Made by a program: the position numbers and the translations under genes | The notes under the pieces: model-generated | What the model was told of the DNA's origin: nothing | Databases searched by the model: none | The model's input: only the letters and a program-made list of their open reading frames with translations | In this document: positions 1 through 7,933 of the stretch, one piece after another | How positions within the stretch are numbered: position 1 is the stretch's first letter | How the letters are laid out: every line of letters begins with the position of its first letter | Assembly: GCF_003610455.1 (NCBI RefSeq) | Contig: NZ_RAQK01000001.1 | Location: 1,240,001 to 1,304,000 of the forward strand | Reading direction: 5' to 3' | DNA from: Sulfitobacter guttiformis | GTDB taxonomy: Bacteria; Pseudomonadota; Alphaproteobacteria; Rhodobacterales; Rhodobacteraceae | Length of the DNA: 64,000 nucleotides

Positions 1-768
1 CATGTCCCAAATCATATTCAATATCTCTTCGCGCTTGACCGCAAAATCGGGGTGTTTCTTCACCTCTCGCAGGTCCGCTGCCACGCCGAGTTCGGCAAAC
101 GGCAGGCGATACTCCTTATGGATACGTCCGGGTCGCGGCGCCATCACGATCAGACGTTCACCCAACAACAGCGCTTCTTCGACAGAGTGGGTGATCAGGA
201 TGATCGTTTTGCCAGTCTCTTTCCAAAGTTTGAGCACAAGGCTTTGCATCTTTTCGCGCGTCAACGCATCCAGTGCGCCCAACGGCTCGTCCATCAAAAT
301 TACATCAGGATCGTTTGCCAAACAGCGTGCCAGTGCGACACGCTGCTGCATACCGCCCGACAACTCATAGACCGCCTTTTCTTTAAAATCCTGCAATCCA
401 ACAACATCCAGCAGGTGATTCACAATCTCTGCCTTGTCGTTTTTTGGCATACCTTTCATCGAGGGACCGAATCCGACATTATCACGCACGGACATCCACT
501 CGAACAAGGCACCTTGTTGGAATACCATCCCACGATCGGCATCGGGTCCAGTGATCTTCTTGCCGTTCAGGGTCATCTCGCCTTGGGTCGGCGCCAAAAA
601 TCCTGCAACGATATTGAGCAATGTCGTCTTGCCACAGCCCGAGGGGCCCAGCACACTCAGCAATTCACCAGCCTTGAGATCCAGCGACACGTTCTTGAGC
701 GCTTGCACCGACCCGCCGTTCGGCAAATCGAACCGCATCGATAACTGATCAATCAGTAGTCCGGACAT
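1..768 (-). CDS. tauB: Taurine ABC transporter ATP-binding protein, 3' end cut by window edge
   Basis: Energises uptake of taurine through an inner-membrane ABC importer. The frame reads from ATG at 768 to the window edge, 256 codons, close to the usual TauB length, so only the last few residues are missing. Visible motifs are Walker A GPSGCGKTT (residues 41-49), Q-loop VFQQGALF, signature LSGGMQQR (136-143) and Walker B VILMDEPLGALD (156-167), followed by the switch-region ITHSVEEAL typical of the nitrate/sulfonate/taurine (NitT/TauT) branch. It lies downstream of tauA on the same strand, so the two should be cotranscribed; a permease gene (tauC) is expected just left of the window. Substrate assignment rests on the neighbouring tpa-xsc genes, because NitT/TauT ATPases alone do not reveal the substrate. 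Confidence 0.87.
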   Translation of the reverse strand, partial: MSGLLIDQLSMRFDLPNGGSVQALKNVSLDLKAGELLSVLGPSGCGKTTLLNIVAGFLAPTQGEMTLNGKKITGPDADRGMVFQQGALFEWMSVRDNVGFGPSMKGMPKNDKAEIVNHLLDVVGLQDFKEKAVYELSGGMQQRVALARCLANDPDVILMDEPLGALDALTREKMQSLVLKLWKETGKTIILITHSVEEALLLGERLIVMAPRPGRIHKEYRLPFAELGVAADLREVKKHPDFAVKREEILNMIWDM

Positions 769-832
769 GTCCCTACTTTCTGGCCGAAACCTACGGCCTC
801 TCTAGGACGGGTTGGCCCCGCCTCGTTGTCGG

Positions 833-866
833 AAAAAGGTCCGGCGCACCACTGGGCGCGCCGGAC
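833..866 (-). terminator. Intercistronic stem-loop with T-tract between tauA and tauB
   Basis: A perfect 9-bp inverted repeat (arms 839-847 and 858-866, 10-nt loop) is followed in the direction of tauA transcription by a run of five T at 837-833. It has the form of a Rho-independent terminator or attenuator. As tauB probably depends on read-through from tauA, it may lower tauB relative to the abundant binding protein TauA. Confidence 0.7.
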
Positions 867-886
867 GATCATAATTCCCGCAGAAA

Positions 887-1888
887 TTACATGCCGTTGG
901 CAGATGCCAGTGGGCCAGTGTTCACAGTACCGGAATAATCTTCCAGCGCCGCATCAATCGAGCCTGCCTCGACGAATACATCAGCAACACCCTTCATAAA
1001 GGTCGCTGCATTGCCACCCAGCCATGTCTCGGACAGCTGCGCCTCCACAGTCGGGAACTTCATTGTGGAGATCGACGCGCGTGCCGCATCCAAATCCATG
1101 CCCGATTCCTTGGCGATCACTTCAAGCATTTCGTCGGAGGGATCTGCTGCCCATGCCGCGTTGGCATCCGCTGTCACCTTCAGGAACTTGGCAACTGTCT
1201 CGCCGTTCTCGGCGACGTATCCGGCAGGACCCGAAGTGACGTCAAACACCAGAATGCCCAATGCTTCTTTTTCATCCCCTGTTAGCAGTACGTTGCCAAA
1301 CTCTTTCATGCGGCCCAAGCCACCGCCGTAGCCACATGCGAAGTCAACTGCGCCCTGTCCCAGTGCCGCTGCACCTTCCGGTGGCGCCATATCCACAACA
1401 GACAAACTTCCAACGTCGATGCCGAAATGGTCCATCTGGCGCAGGAAGCCGTAGTGCGCGGCTGTGCCCAGTGGCACGGCCACCTTCTTGCCCGCCAACT
1501 CAGAGGCTGAATCCTTATCGATCTCCAGACCCGCAGCGACAACACAGTTATCATTGTCGGAGTAGGAAACCGCTACGTCGAGCACCTGGATGTCCTGCCC
1601 ACCCGAGGCTGCGACCACGAAGGGTGGCACGCCCTGAGAAACGGACAGCTGAACATCCCCGGATGCCATCGCAGCGGACATGGCAGTACCTGTCTCGAAC
1701 GAGACCCAGTTGACCTTCATGCCCAGCGCTTCATCATAAGCGCCAGAGGCTTTTGCCGCCAGCATAGGCATCGGCCATTCGAGGAAGTACCCAACGGTAA
1801 TTTCACCGTGGCCATCTGCGAAGGCCGAGGTGGATGCAATCGACATCACTGCGCCGGCGACAAACGCGCTTACTGTTTTCTTCATCAT
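887..1888 (-). CDS. tauA: Periplasmic taurine-binding protein of ABC transporter
   Basis: Captures taurine in the periplasm and delivers it to the TauBC importer. About 333 residues, the normal size for TauA. The N-terminus MMKKTVSAFVAGAVMS followed by ASTSAFADG is a classical Sec signal peptide with cleavage after AFA. The mature protein begins with ITVGYFLEWPMP, the fold start of NitT/TauT solute-binding proteins, and has the TAHYGFLRQM segment of that family. I chose ATG at 1888 because GGGAGAG precedes it; the frame stays open to 2002 but that extension lacks a signal peptide start. First gene of the minus-strand tauAB run, divergent from tpa, with a candidate TauR operator at 2195-2227. 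Confidence 0.88.
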   Translation of the reverse strand: MMKKTVSAFVAGAVMSIASTSAFADGHGEITVGYFLEWPMPMLAAKASGAYDEALGMKVNWVSFETGTAMSAAMASGDVQLSVSQGVPPFVVAASGGQDIQVLDVAVSYSDNDNCVVAAGLEIDKDSASELAGKKVAVPLGTAAHYGFLRQMDHFGIDVGSLSVVDMAPPEGAAALGQGAVDFACGYGGGLGRMKEFGNVLLTGDEKEALGILVFDVTSGPAGYVAENGETVAKFLKVTADANAAWAADPSDEMLEVIAKESGMDLDAARASISTMKFPTVEAQLSETWLGGNAATFMKGVADVFVEAGSIDAALEDYSGTVNTGPLASANGM

Positions 1889-2194
1889 GATAAAACTCTC
1901 CCAGTTTTGTTTTTGCCCGGCTCCTTTGTCAGAACTCGGGATTGTGTATTTCATGCTATACAATTGACGCTGCATCCTGTGTGAAGCAACAGCCAGTTGC
2001 AATACTTTGCACCTGTATCGAGACGACGGGACCCAATATCAGCTTTAGTTTTTCCCGTCCCAGCCCAGTGGTCAATGAAGTTTCCAATCATCCTAACAGG
2101 CCCAACGGAAATTCGCACAGCCCGCTCAGGTATTGCGCACCTTGCGTGCAATTTGCCTGAACTTGCATCACTCTGGAGCTTGCACTCCAAAACG

Positions 2195-2227
2195 AAATCA
2201 CCAGTTACTTCCCCGCCATGAGTCCAG
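2195..2227 (-). promoter_or_regulatory. Candidate TauR operator facing tauA
   Basis: On the minus strand two AACTGG units start direct repeats, CTGGACTCAT (2227-2218) and CTGGTGATTT (2204-2195), exactly 23 bp apart, about two helical turns. The first unit resembles the CTGGACyTAA repeat recalled for TauR of Rhodobacter capsulatus. Binding is inferred. Confidence 0.5.
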
Positions 2228-2466
2228 TTTTCCACATCGTGCGTGCTTCCCCCCAGAGAGGAAAGGTCATAGAAAGGTCCGCCCGGCGTGCGGCTCACAG
2301 CACCGTATTTCCATTCTTGTCGCACTGCGCTGCAAGAGCTCCGCTGCTGAAAAATGTAGCGCTTTGTAATTTCCACCATGCTACTTTTGGCTGAATTGCG
2401 AGGCTTCCGGCCTCGCGTCGCGCTTCAAATCAACCAATAACAGCAGGTTTTCCGCAAGCCTCCAAA

Positions 2467-2502
2467 ACTGGCCCTATTCTTCCGCTTGCACTGGCCCTAT
2501 TT
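2467..2502 (+). promoter_or_regulatory. Candidate TauR operator facing tpa
   Basis: Two identical 12-bp copies of ACTGGCCCTATT lie at 2467-2478 and 2490-2501, 23 bp apart, about 90 bp upstream of the tpa start. Spacing and CTGG core match the other three candidate TauR sites here. This is the strongest of the four. Confidence 0.7.
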
Positions 2503-2591
2503 CCAGAATGTATTTCCCCGTCTAACATGATTACATTCGGGGAACGCACTGCTGATTTCCCATATTTGCGCTCAATCGAAAGGTCGCCACC

Positions 2592-3983
2592 ATGGACGGT
2601 ACATTCAACGAAAATGATATTTCCCGCATTGTAGAGGCGGACCGCGCACACGTCTGGCACCATCTGAGCCAGCACAAACCCTATGAAACAACTGATCCGC
2701 GCATCATCGTGGAAGGCAAAGGCATGCGTGTCTGGGACCAAAAGGGCAAAGAGCATCTGGATGCCGTCTCGGGCGGTGTCTGGACAGTGAACGTTGGCTA
2801 CGGTCGCGAATCAATCGCCAACGCCGTGCGCGACCAGCTGGTGAAATTGAACTACTTTGCAGGCTCCGCAGGCTCGATACCCGGCGCCATGTTCTCCGAG
2901 ATGTTGATCGACAAGATGCCCGGCATGAGCCGCGTCTATTATTGCAACTCGGGATCAGAGGCGAACGAGAAGGGCTTTAAAATGGTTCGCCAGATTGCGG
3001 TCAAACGCTTTGGCGGGAAGAAGCACAAGATTCTGTTCCGTGACCGCGATTACCACGGCACCACCATCACCTGCCTGTCTGCCACGGGTCAGGACGAACG
3101 TGCCGCACAATACGGGCCCTTTACCCCGGGATTTGTCCGCGTCCCCCACTGCCTCGAATATCGCAGCTTCGAGCAGGACGGCGCGCCTATCGAGGGTTAC
3201 GGTGTCTGGGCCGCCAACCAGATCGAGAAAGTCATTCTTGAGGAGGGCCCTGAAACTGTTGGCGGCCTGTGCCTCGAGCCTGTGACTGCAGGCGGCGGCG
3301 TCATCACCCCGCCTGACGGCTATTGGGAGCGTATCCGCGAGATTTGCGATCAGTACGACATTCTGCTTCACATCGACGAGGTGGTTTGCGGTGTTGGCCG
3401 CACCGGCACATGGTTCGGCTACCAGCACTACGGGATCAAGCCCGACATGGTGACAATGGCAAAAGGCGTGGCCTCGGGCTATGCCGCCATCGCCTGCCTT
3501 GTAACCACAGAGGCCGTGTTCGATATGTTCAAGGATGACGCTACTGATCCCATGAACTATTTCCGCGACATCTCCACCTTTGGTGGCTGCACTGCCGGCC
3601 CAGCCGCCGCGATTGAGAACATGAACATCATCGAGCGTGAAGGCCTGCTGCAAAACACTCTCGATATGGGCGCTTATATGACCGACAGGTTACTGGAACT
3701 GAAGGATAAATTCTCAGTCATCGGCGATGTCCGCTCCAAGGGTCTGTTCCTGGGAGCGGAGCTGGTCACTGACCGCGCCACCAAAGAACCAGTTACCGAA
3801 AAGCTGGTTCAAAGTGTTGTAGGCGACTGTATGCAGCAAGGTGTCATCATCGGCGCCACAAACCGCTCTCTGCCGGGAAAGAACAACACATTGTGCTTCT
3901 CGCCCGCGTTGATCGCGAAAAAGGATGATATAAACCAGATCATTGATGCTGTGGACGGTGCACTTGGCCGCGTATTCGCCTAA
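2592..3983 (+). CDS. tpa: Taurine--pyruvate aminotransferase
   Basis: Transfers the amino group of taurine to pyruvate, giving sulfoacetaldehyde and L-alanine, the entry step of taurine dissimilation in the cytoplasm. The 463-residue protein is a class III PLP-dependent aminotransferase: NSGSEANE at 119-126 (phosphate-binding region), HIDEVVCGVGRTG with the pyridine-N-binding Asp at 262, and the PLP-lysine at 291 in TMAKGVASGY. A taurine rather than omega-amino-acid substrate is inferred from xsc nearby and TauR sites upstream. AAAGG precedes ATG 2592. It is monocistronic: a strong terminator follows at 4012. Alanine dehydrogenase, needed to recycle alanine to pyruvate, is not in the window. 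Confidence 0.9.
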   Translation: MDGTFNENDISRIVEADRAHVWHHLSQHKPYETTDPRIIVEGKGMRVWDQKGKEHLDAVSGGVWTVNVGYGRESIANAVRDQLVKLNYFAGSAGSIPGAMFSEMLIDKMPGMSRVYYCNSGSEANEKGFKMVRQIAVKRFGGKKHKILFRDRDYHGTTITCLSATGQDERAAQYGPFTPGFVRVPHCLEYRSFEQDGAPIEGYGVWAANQIEKVILEEGPETVGGLCLEPVTAGGGVITPPDGYWERIREICDQYDILLHIDEVVCGVGRTGTWFGYQHYGIKPDMVTMAKGVASGYAAIACLVTTEAVFDMFKDDATDPMNYFRDISTFGGCTAGPAAAIENMNIIEREGLLQNTLDMGAYMTDRLLELKDKFSVIGDVRSKGLFLGAELVTDRATKEPVTEKLVQSVVGDCMQQGVIIGATNRSLPGKNNTLCFSPALIAKKDDINQIIDAVDGALGRVFA

Positions 3984-4011
3984 GCGGTCTACCGCTGATC
4001 GTTAAAACAGG

Positions 4012-4039
4012 GGCCTATCCTTCGGGATGGGCCTTTTTT
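4012..4039 (+). terminator. Rho-independent terminator of tpa
   Basis: A stem GGCCTATCC / GGATGGGCC (one G-T pair) with a TTCG tetraloop is followed by six T (4034-4039), 29 bp after the tpa stop. Confidence 0.9.
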
Positions 4040-4144
4040 ATGTTGCCCGACAGCACCCGGCTACAACCGGCCTGTGAATTACCCTCCCCCCGAAGGGAAC
4101 TTTTCTACTTCCCACGCGTTAATTCGCAAAAAAGGACTGAAATA

Positions 4145-4399
4145 ATGAAAAAATTTGCTCTCGTATTCCCGCTCATCGCAGCACTCGGCGCATGTGCAAC
4201 GCCTGAAGGTAATCTTGCCGCGACAACGCTCGCTGGTGCAGCTCTGGGTGCCACTGTGTCTGGCAGCGACGATAAGTTCAAAGGCGCGATCATCGGCGGC
4301 GGTGCTGGCCTCGCGACTGGTGCCGTACTGAACTCTCAGGGCGGCGGCTGTACGTACCAGCGCCCTGACGGCTCCACCTACAAGGCTGTTTGCCCGTAA
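4145..4399 (+). CDS. Small glycine-zipper lipoprotein
   Basis: An 84-residue protein with a lipoprotein signal peptide: MKK start, hydrophobic stretch, and lipobox LGAC with the lipidated Cys at 17. Next come two glycine-zipper-like segments (AGAALGATVSG and GGGAGLATGAV), the pattern of SmpA/Rickettsia 17-kDa-type outer-membrane proteins, and a C-terminal YQRPDGSTYKAVCP tail with two cysteines that could form a disulfide. An AGGA-type ribosome-binding site sits about 10 nt before ATG 4145. It is closed off by terminators on both sides (4012 and 4422), so it is transcribed alone although it sits inside the taurine region. Function unknown; envelope role inferred. Confidence 0.75.
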   Translation: MKKFALVFPLIAALGACATPEGNLAATTLAGAALGATVSGSDDKFKGAIIGGGAGLATGAVLNSQGGGCTYQRPDGSTYKAVCP

Positions 4400-4421
4400 C
4401 ATAATGTACCACCTATAGAGA

Positions 4422-4451
4422 AAGGCCCCGCCACTAGACGGGGCCTTTTTT
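4422..4451 (+). terminator. Terminator after the small lipoprotein gene
   Basis: A perfect 9-bp stem AAGGCCCCG / CGGGGCCTT (4422-4430, 4439-4447) runs into a T-tract ending at 4451. It also stands 36 bp past the end of the convergent RTX gene and could serve both. Confidence 0.9.
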
Positions 4452-4486
4452 AGTCTCTCATCAGATAGATTAAACAGCTTTGTGTT

Positions 4487-6007
4487 TCATGCTACCAGTT
4501 GGTCCAAACTAAAGCCTGTCACACCTTCAAGCCTGATTGTGGCCTCAACATGCGGGTTGCCCAAGCCCTCCGCTTCAGCCGTATAGGTCGCCACAACATC
4601 CGTGTAGCTACCGTCAGGGGCTTCACGCAGGCCGACAAAGCGCAAATCGTTACCACTCCAGTCCTGCACGACCAGCACATCCTCAGCAGGATCGAAATCC
4701 GTAATCCGCAAGAACTCTCCCTGTTGATCCTCGAAGATATTCGACACCGCAAACTCATATCTGTCTGCGCCCGCACCGCCCGTCAGAACCACAGTATCTT
4801 CGGAACTCCTGAAATCTACGCGCGCGATATACTGGAAGGTATCATCCCCTTCATCGCCCCCTGCAACAGCTCCAGCATCCAAACCGAAAAAGTCATTGCC
4901 CGAGCCCCCGAACCCGCGCGCGCCATCGCCCACAGTCAGCGTATCGTTCCCCGACCCGCCGAACCCGTTTACATCCATGCCCGACAGCGTGAGGATATCA
5001 TTGCCTGCACCACCATACAAATTGACGGTCAGGTCCTCGGGCGCTTCGTCCTGCTCGAAAAATAGCTCGTTATAACCAAAACCGCCTGCATTGGTCGAAC
5101 CAGATAAGCTATCACTCCCCGCACCGCCAAAAGCTGTGCCGCCAGCGCCGACAAACAATGTATCGTCACCTGCCCCGCCAAGTACGGTATTCCCGTTGGC
5201 AGGTCCGTAAAGTGAATCGTTGCCGTCACCACCTTCAAGCACGCTCCCCTGAATATTGGAGATAAGTACGTCAGTGCCATCCAACCCGTTAACCCGTACA
5301 GGGGCTGCATCCTCTGCACCCTCGGCAAGGACAAAGTCCCGTCCATCAGTACCAGTGTAATCATCATCGGTGCGCACAAGTTCAACGCCGATTGAGTAAA
5401 TGCCCGCCTCTTCGAATGGCGACAGCGTCTCGTCGGCTTCCGACAAGACAAAGAATTCGCCGCCGTCCCCTATGAAAAACGGCACTCTGATTATGTCGAT
5501 CGGATCGTCCGAAGTGATCGACGGCGGCTCTACCCGCGTGTCTTGCGTACTACCCTCCTGTCCTAACGTTCCCAAATCAAATGACACCAGTTCCGTCAGA
5601 CCAAGGGAGCTTATCATATCCTCGATGCTATCGTAGGGAAGCTGCACACCAGTAGGATCGATCGGAATTTCGGCCCCCGCAGGCACGAGATAAATCCCCA
5701 AACTAAACACCTGATCGAAATTCTCGCCGTTCGAGCGCTGCTCGAATTTAAGCGCGGTCAAGCTGCCGAGCTCGTCCTCGCCCAACTCAATCGCGATACT
5801 GCCATCTGCGTTTTCGGTCACAGTTGCCCCGAGATCACGGTCGTCAACCTCTTCGGTGTCCACCGGATCGACAGGGTCCGTCCCGCTCTCCACCTCAGGA
5901 TCAATTTCCGGCTCACCGTCCGGTCCTTCGGACGCAGGAACTTCTGCGTCGTCCTGAAATAAGACCGAGCCAAGCAAGACCGCCAACCCAAGCACCAAAT
6001 ATTCCAT
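4487..6007 (-). CDS. RTX-type (hemolysin-like) calcium-binding repeat protein
   Basis: The 506-residue acidic protein begins with a short hydrophobic segment (MEYLVLGLAVLLGSVLF) and a low-complexity Asp/Glu/Pro linker to about residue 55. The middle carries GGxGxD-type nonapeptide repeats from roughly 255 to 400 (for example LEGGDGNDSLYG, LGGAGDDTLFVG, GAGSDSLSG, GSGNDTLTVG), which bind calcium in a beta-roll, and the C-terminal part has LRITDFDPAEDVLVV, a common ending of Rhodobacteraceae RTX proteins. GGGGGAT precedes ATG 6007. Its export is inferred to need a type I system; one is encoded at 51.5-54.5 kb but without an adjacent substrate gene. The biological role is unknown. It separates tpa from tauR and is probably unrelated to taurine use. 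Confidence 0.8.
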   Translation of the reverse strand: MEYLVLGLAVLLGSVLFQDDAEVPASEGPDGEPEIDPEVESGTDPVDPVDTEEVDDRDLGATVTENADGSIAIELGEDELGSLTALKFEQRSNGENFDQVFSLGIYLVPAGAEIPIDPTGVQLPYDSIEDMISSLGLTELVSFDLGTLGQEGSTQDTRVEPPSITSDDPIDIIRVPFFIGDGGEFFVLSEADETLSPFEEAGIYSIGVELVRTDDDYTGTDGRDFVLAEGAEDAAPVRVNGLDGTDVLISNIQGSVLEGGDGNDSLYGPANGNTVLGGAGDDTLFVGAGGTAFGGAGSDSLSGSTNAGGFGYNELFFEQDEAPEDLTVNLYGGAGNDILTLSGMDVNGFGGSGNDTLTVGDGARGFGGSGNDFFGLDAGAVAGGDEGDDTFQYIARVDFRSSEDTVVLTGGAGADRYEFAVSNIFEDQQGEFLRITDFDPAEDVLVVQDWSGNDLRFVGLREAPDGSYTDVVATYTAEAEGLGNPHVEATIRLEGVTGFSLDQLVA

Positions 6008-6363
6008 TTTCCTAATCCCCCATAGGATATCTGAATATCAACAGGATAACCCATTTTCAGCAATGTAAATTTTAGCGAATTCTAATGCATATTCATAAGA
6101 CGGCGACGTAGAAAAGGTCCGGCACTTTTGCGAGATCACCGGTGAGCTTCTTCTTGCTGACATGCGCCCAAAAACCCGGCTGGCAGCTGTTGAAAATCGC
6201 GACGCCAAAATAGCAGAAATGCTATAACTTTTGAAACTAAAAGTCTCATTATTGCCTTGATTAAATGCGGTCGTCTGGTACTATATCTCCAATGCCAGTT
6301 TTCATTTCATTTTAGCGTAGGTCCAGTTATGCTCTAAAATAAGTCCAAACGTAGGGGGCAAAC
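6008..6363. promoter_or_regulatory. Intergenic region between RTX gene and tauR, 356 bp
   Basis: This divergent gap is AT-rich next to both genes. It holds the candidate TauR autoregulatory site (6317-6348) and an isolated CTGGTACTATA at 6275-6285 that has no clear partner at 22-23 bp. No coding frame or RNA gene is evident. Confidence 0.5.
6317..6348 (-). promoter_or_regulatory. Candidate TauR autoregulatory operator
   Basis: Read on the minus strand, TTGGACTTAT (6348-6339) and CTGGACCTAC (6326-6317) form direct repeats 22 bp apart. They are the closest matches in the window to CTGGACyTAA. The site ends 15 bp before the tauR start codon, so occupancy would be expected to block tauR expression. 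Confidence 0.6.
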
Positions 6364-7848
6364 ATGGCACTGCCGGTAGAGACGTTTTTTCTTCAGCAAG
6401 ACGCTCAAGGAACGCTGCAATCGCAAATCCAGCAAATGATTGCACAGGGGATTCTATCAGGACGATTCCAGCGCGGGGAGAAACTACCCTCCACACGAAA
6501 GCTCGCCTTGCATCTCGGCGTCAGCCGCATAACCGTTACAATCGCATACACCGAGCTTTTGGCGAATGATTATCTGAGTTCCCGAGGGCGCTCGGGCTAT
6601 TATGTATCCGAGAATGCACCCTCTCCGCCCAACTTTACACCCGGTCCCGACATGCAGGATTCTGTCGACTGGACCCGCGCCATCGGTCAACGCTTCAGCG
6701 GCGGTGTGACCCCCAGAAAACCGCAAGACTGGTCGCAATACCGGTATCCGTTTGTTTACGGGCAGGCCGACAAATCGCTCTTTGATCACGCAAACTGGCG
6801 GCTGTGTGCACTGCAAGCACTTGGCCAGCGCGATTTCGACTCAATGACCAACGATTACTACGATCAGGACGACCCCCAACTGATCGAATTTATCGCCCGT
6901 CACACGCTACCGCGCCGCGGGATAACTGCCGCGCCCGAACAAATCCTGATCACCCTCGGCGCGCAAAACGCACTATGGCTTACAGCTCAGGTTTTACTCA
7001 CGCAGCGCCGCCGCGCCGCTCTCGAGGATCCTTGTTATCACGCGCTACGCGACATTCTGATACAGTCACGCTGTCATGTTACACCTGTGCGCGTTGATCG
7101 AGACGGCCTCCCGCCCGAAGCGATCCCACCGGATACAGATGTCATTTTCACTACACCCAGCCACCAATGTCCGACAAACGCCACGATGCCGATGTCCCGC
7201 CGCCGCGCCCTGTTGGAGCGTGCCCGCGAGATTGATGCAATCATCGTCGAGGATGACTACGAGTTTGAAACCTCGTTTCTGCGCGCGCCGTCCCCCGCGC
7301 TCAAATCTCTCGATACGGACGGGCGGGTTATTTATGTCGGCAGCTTTTCAAAATCACTTTTTCCGGGCCTGCGCCTCGGATATCTTGTCGGCTCAGAGCC
7401 TTTTATCCGTGAGGCACGTGCGCTGCGGGCTTCGGTTTTGCGTCATCCCCCCGGCCATATCCAGCGCACCGCTTCCTACTTTTTGTCACTCGGACACTAT
7501 GATGCGCTTGTGCGCAGAATGGGGAACGCCCTGCATGAACGCCGCGCCAAGATGGAGGAGGCGATTGCCCAAAACGGTCTTCAGATCGCAGGTCAGGGCG
7601 CGCATGGCGGCTCCTCGTTCTGGATGCGCGCGCCCGAAGAGATCGACACCAAAATTCTCGCCAGACAGCTGCGCGCGCGCGGGGTTTTGATAGAGCCGGG
7701 GCATTCGTTTTTCGGAGGCGAGGATCAGCCTCAGAACTTCTATCGCCTTGGCTACTCTTCCATTCCCGCAACGCGCATCGCAGACGGCCTGCAAGCTCTT
7801 GCATCGGAAATCAGCATTATGTCAAAAGCTGGTTATATTCCAGCGTAG
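6364..7848 (+). CDS. tauR: TauR, MocR-family taurine utilisation regulator
   Basis: A transcription factor of the GntR/MocR type: residues about 12-80 form a winged helix-turn-helix (LPSTRKLALHLGVSRITVT), and residues about 120-485 are an inactive-type class I aminotransferase domain that binds PLP, with the PLP-lysine at 330 (VGSFSKSLFPGLRLG) and Asp at 298 in IVEDDYE. Family knowledge: TauR of Rhodobacter capsulatus activates taurine genes by binding CTGGAC-type direct repeats. Length 494 is normal for MocR proteins. It lies directly upstream of xsc in the same direction, and the promoter-proximal half of the xsc operator lies inside its 3' end. The effector is presumably taurine or a PLP-taurine adduct; that is inference. 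Confidence 0.88.
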   Translation: MALPVETFFLQQDAQGTLQSQIQQMIAQGILSGRFQRGEKLPSTRKLALHLGVSRITVTIAYTELLANDYLSSRGRSGYYVSENAPSPPNFTPGPDMQDSVDWTRAIGQRFSGGVTPRKPQDWSQYRYPFVYGQADKSLFDHANWRLCALQALGQRDFDSMTNDYYDQDDPQLIEFIARHTLPRRGITAAPEQILITLGAQNALWLTAQVLLTQRRRAALEDPCYHALRDILIQSRCHVTPVRVDRDGLPPEAIPPDTDVIFTTPSHQCPTNATMPMSRRRALLERAREIDAIIVEDDYEFETSFLRAPSPALKSLDTDGRVIYVGSFSKSLFPGLRLGYLVGSEPFIREARALRASVLRHPPGHIQRTASYFLSLGHYDALVRRMGNALHERRAKMEEAIAQNGLQIAGQGAHGGSSFWMRAPEEIDTKILARQLRARGVLIEPGHSFFGGEDQPQNFYRLGYSSIPATRIADGLQALASEISIMSKAGYIPA

Positions 7849-7861
7849 TATCTGGCCCTAA
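7829..7861 (+). promoter_or_regulatory. Candidate TauR operator upstream of xsc
   Basis: CTGGTTATAT (7829-7838) and CTGGCCCTAA (7852-7861) are direct repeats 23 bp apart. The first copy is inside the tauR coding region and the second begins just past its stop. It suggests that xsc has its own TauR-dependent promoter in addition to read-through from tauR. Confidence 0.6.
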
Positions 7862-7933
7862 CGCTTTGCCCGCGCAAACACTAACTTATGTGTAACAAGA
7901 TTCGCGCTCACCTAATCCAAAGGATCACCTGCA

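Larger units (their letters stand above)
1889..2591. promoter_or_regulatory. Divergent tauA/tpa control region, 703 bp
   Basis: This unusually long gap separates the divergent tauA and tpa genes. No frame in it has a ribosome-binding site plus recognisable protein. It holds two candidate TauR operator pairs, one on each strand (2195-2227 facing tauA, 2467-2501 facing tpa). A short inverted repeat GACGGGA/TCCCGTC lies at 2025-2031 and 2053-2059. The remaining roughly 200 bp between the two operator pairs shows nothing I can assign. Confidence 0.6.

Noticed and set aside
1951-2379. 142-codon minus-strand frame in the tauA/tpa control region
   Set aside because: It overlaps the candidate tauA operator, has no good start site and resembles no protein family.
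2955-3653. 232-codon minus-strand open frame inside tpa
   Set aside because: Antisense shadow of tpa; composition and lack of motifs argue against a gene.
6252-6285. Additional TauR-like CTGGTACTATA motif at 6275
   Set aside because: It has no convincing partner repeat at 22 or 23 bp on either side.
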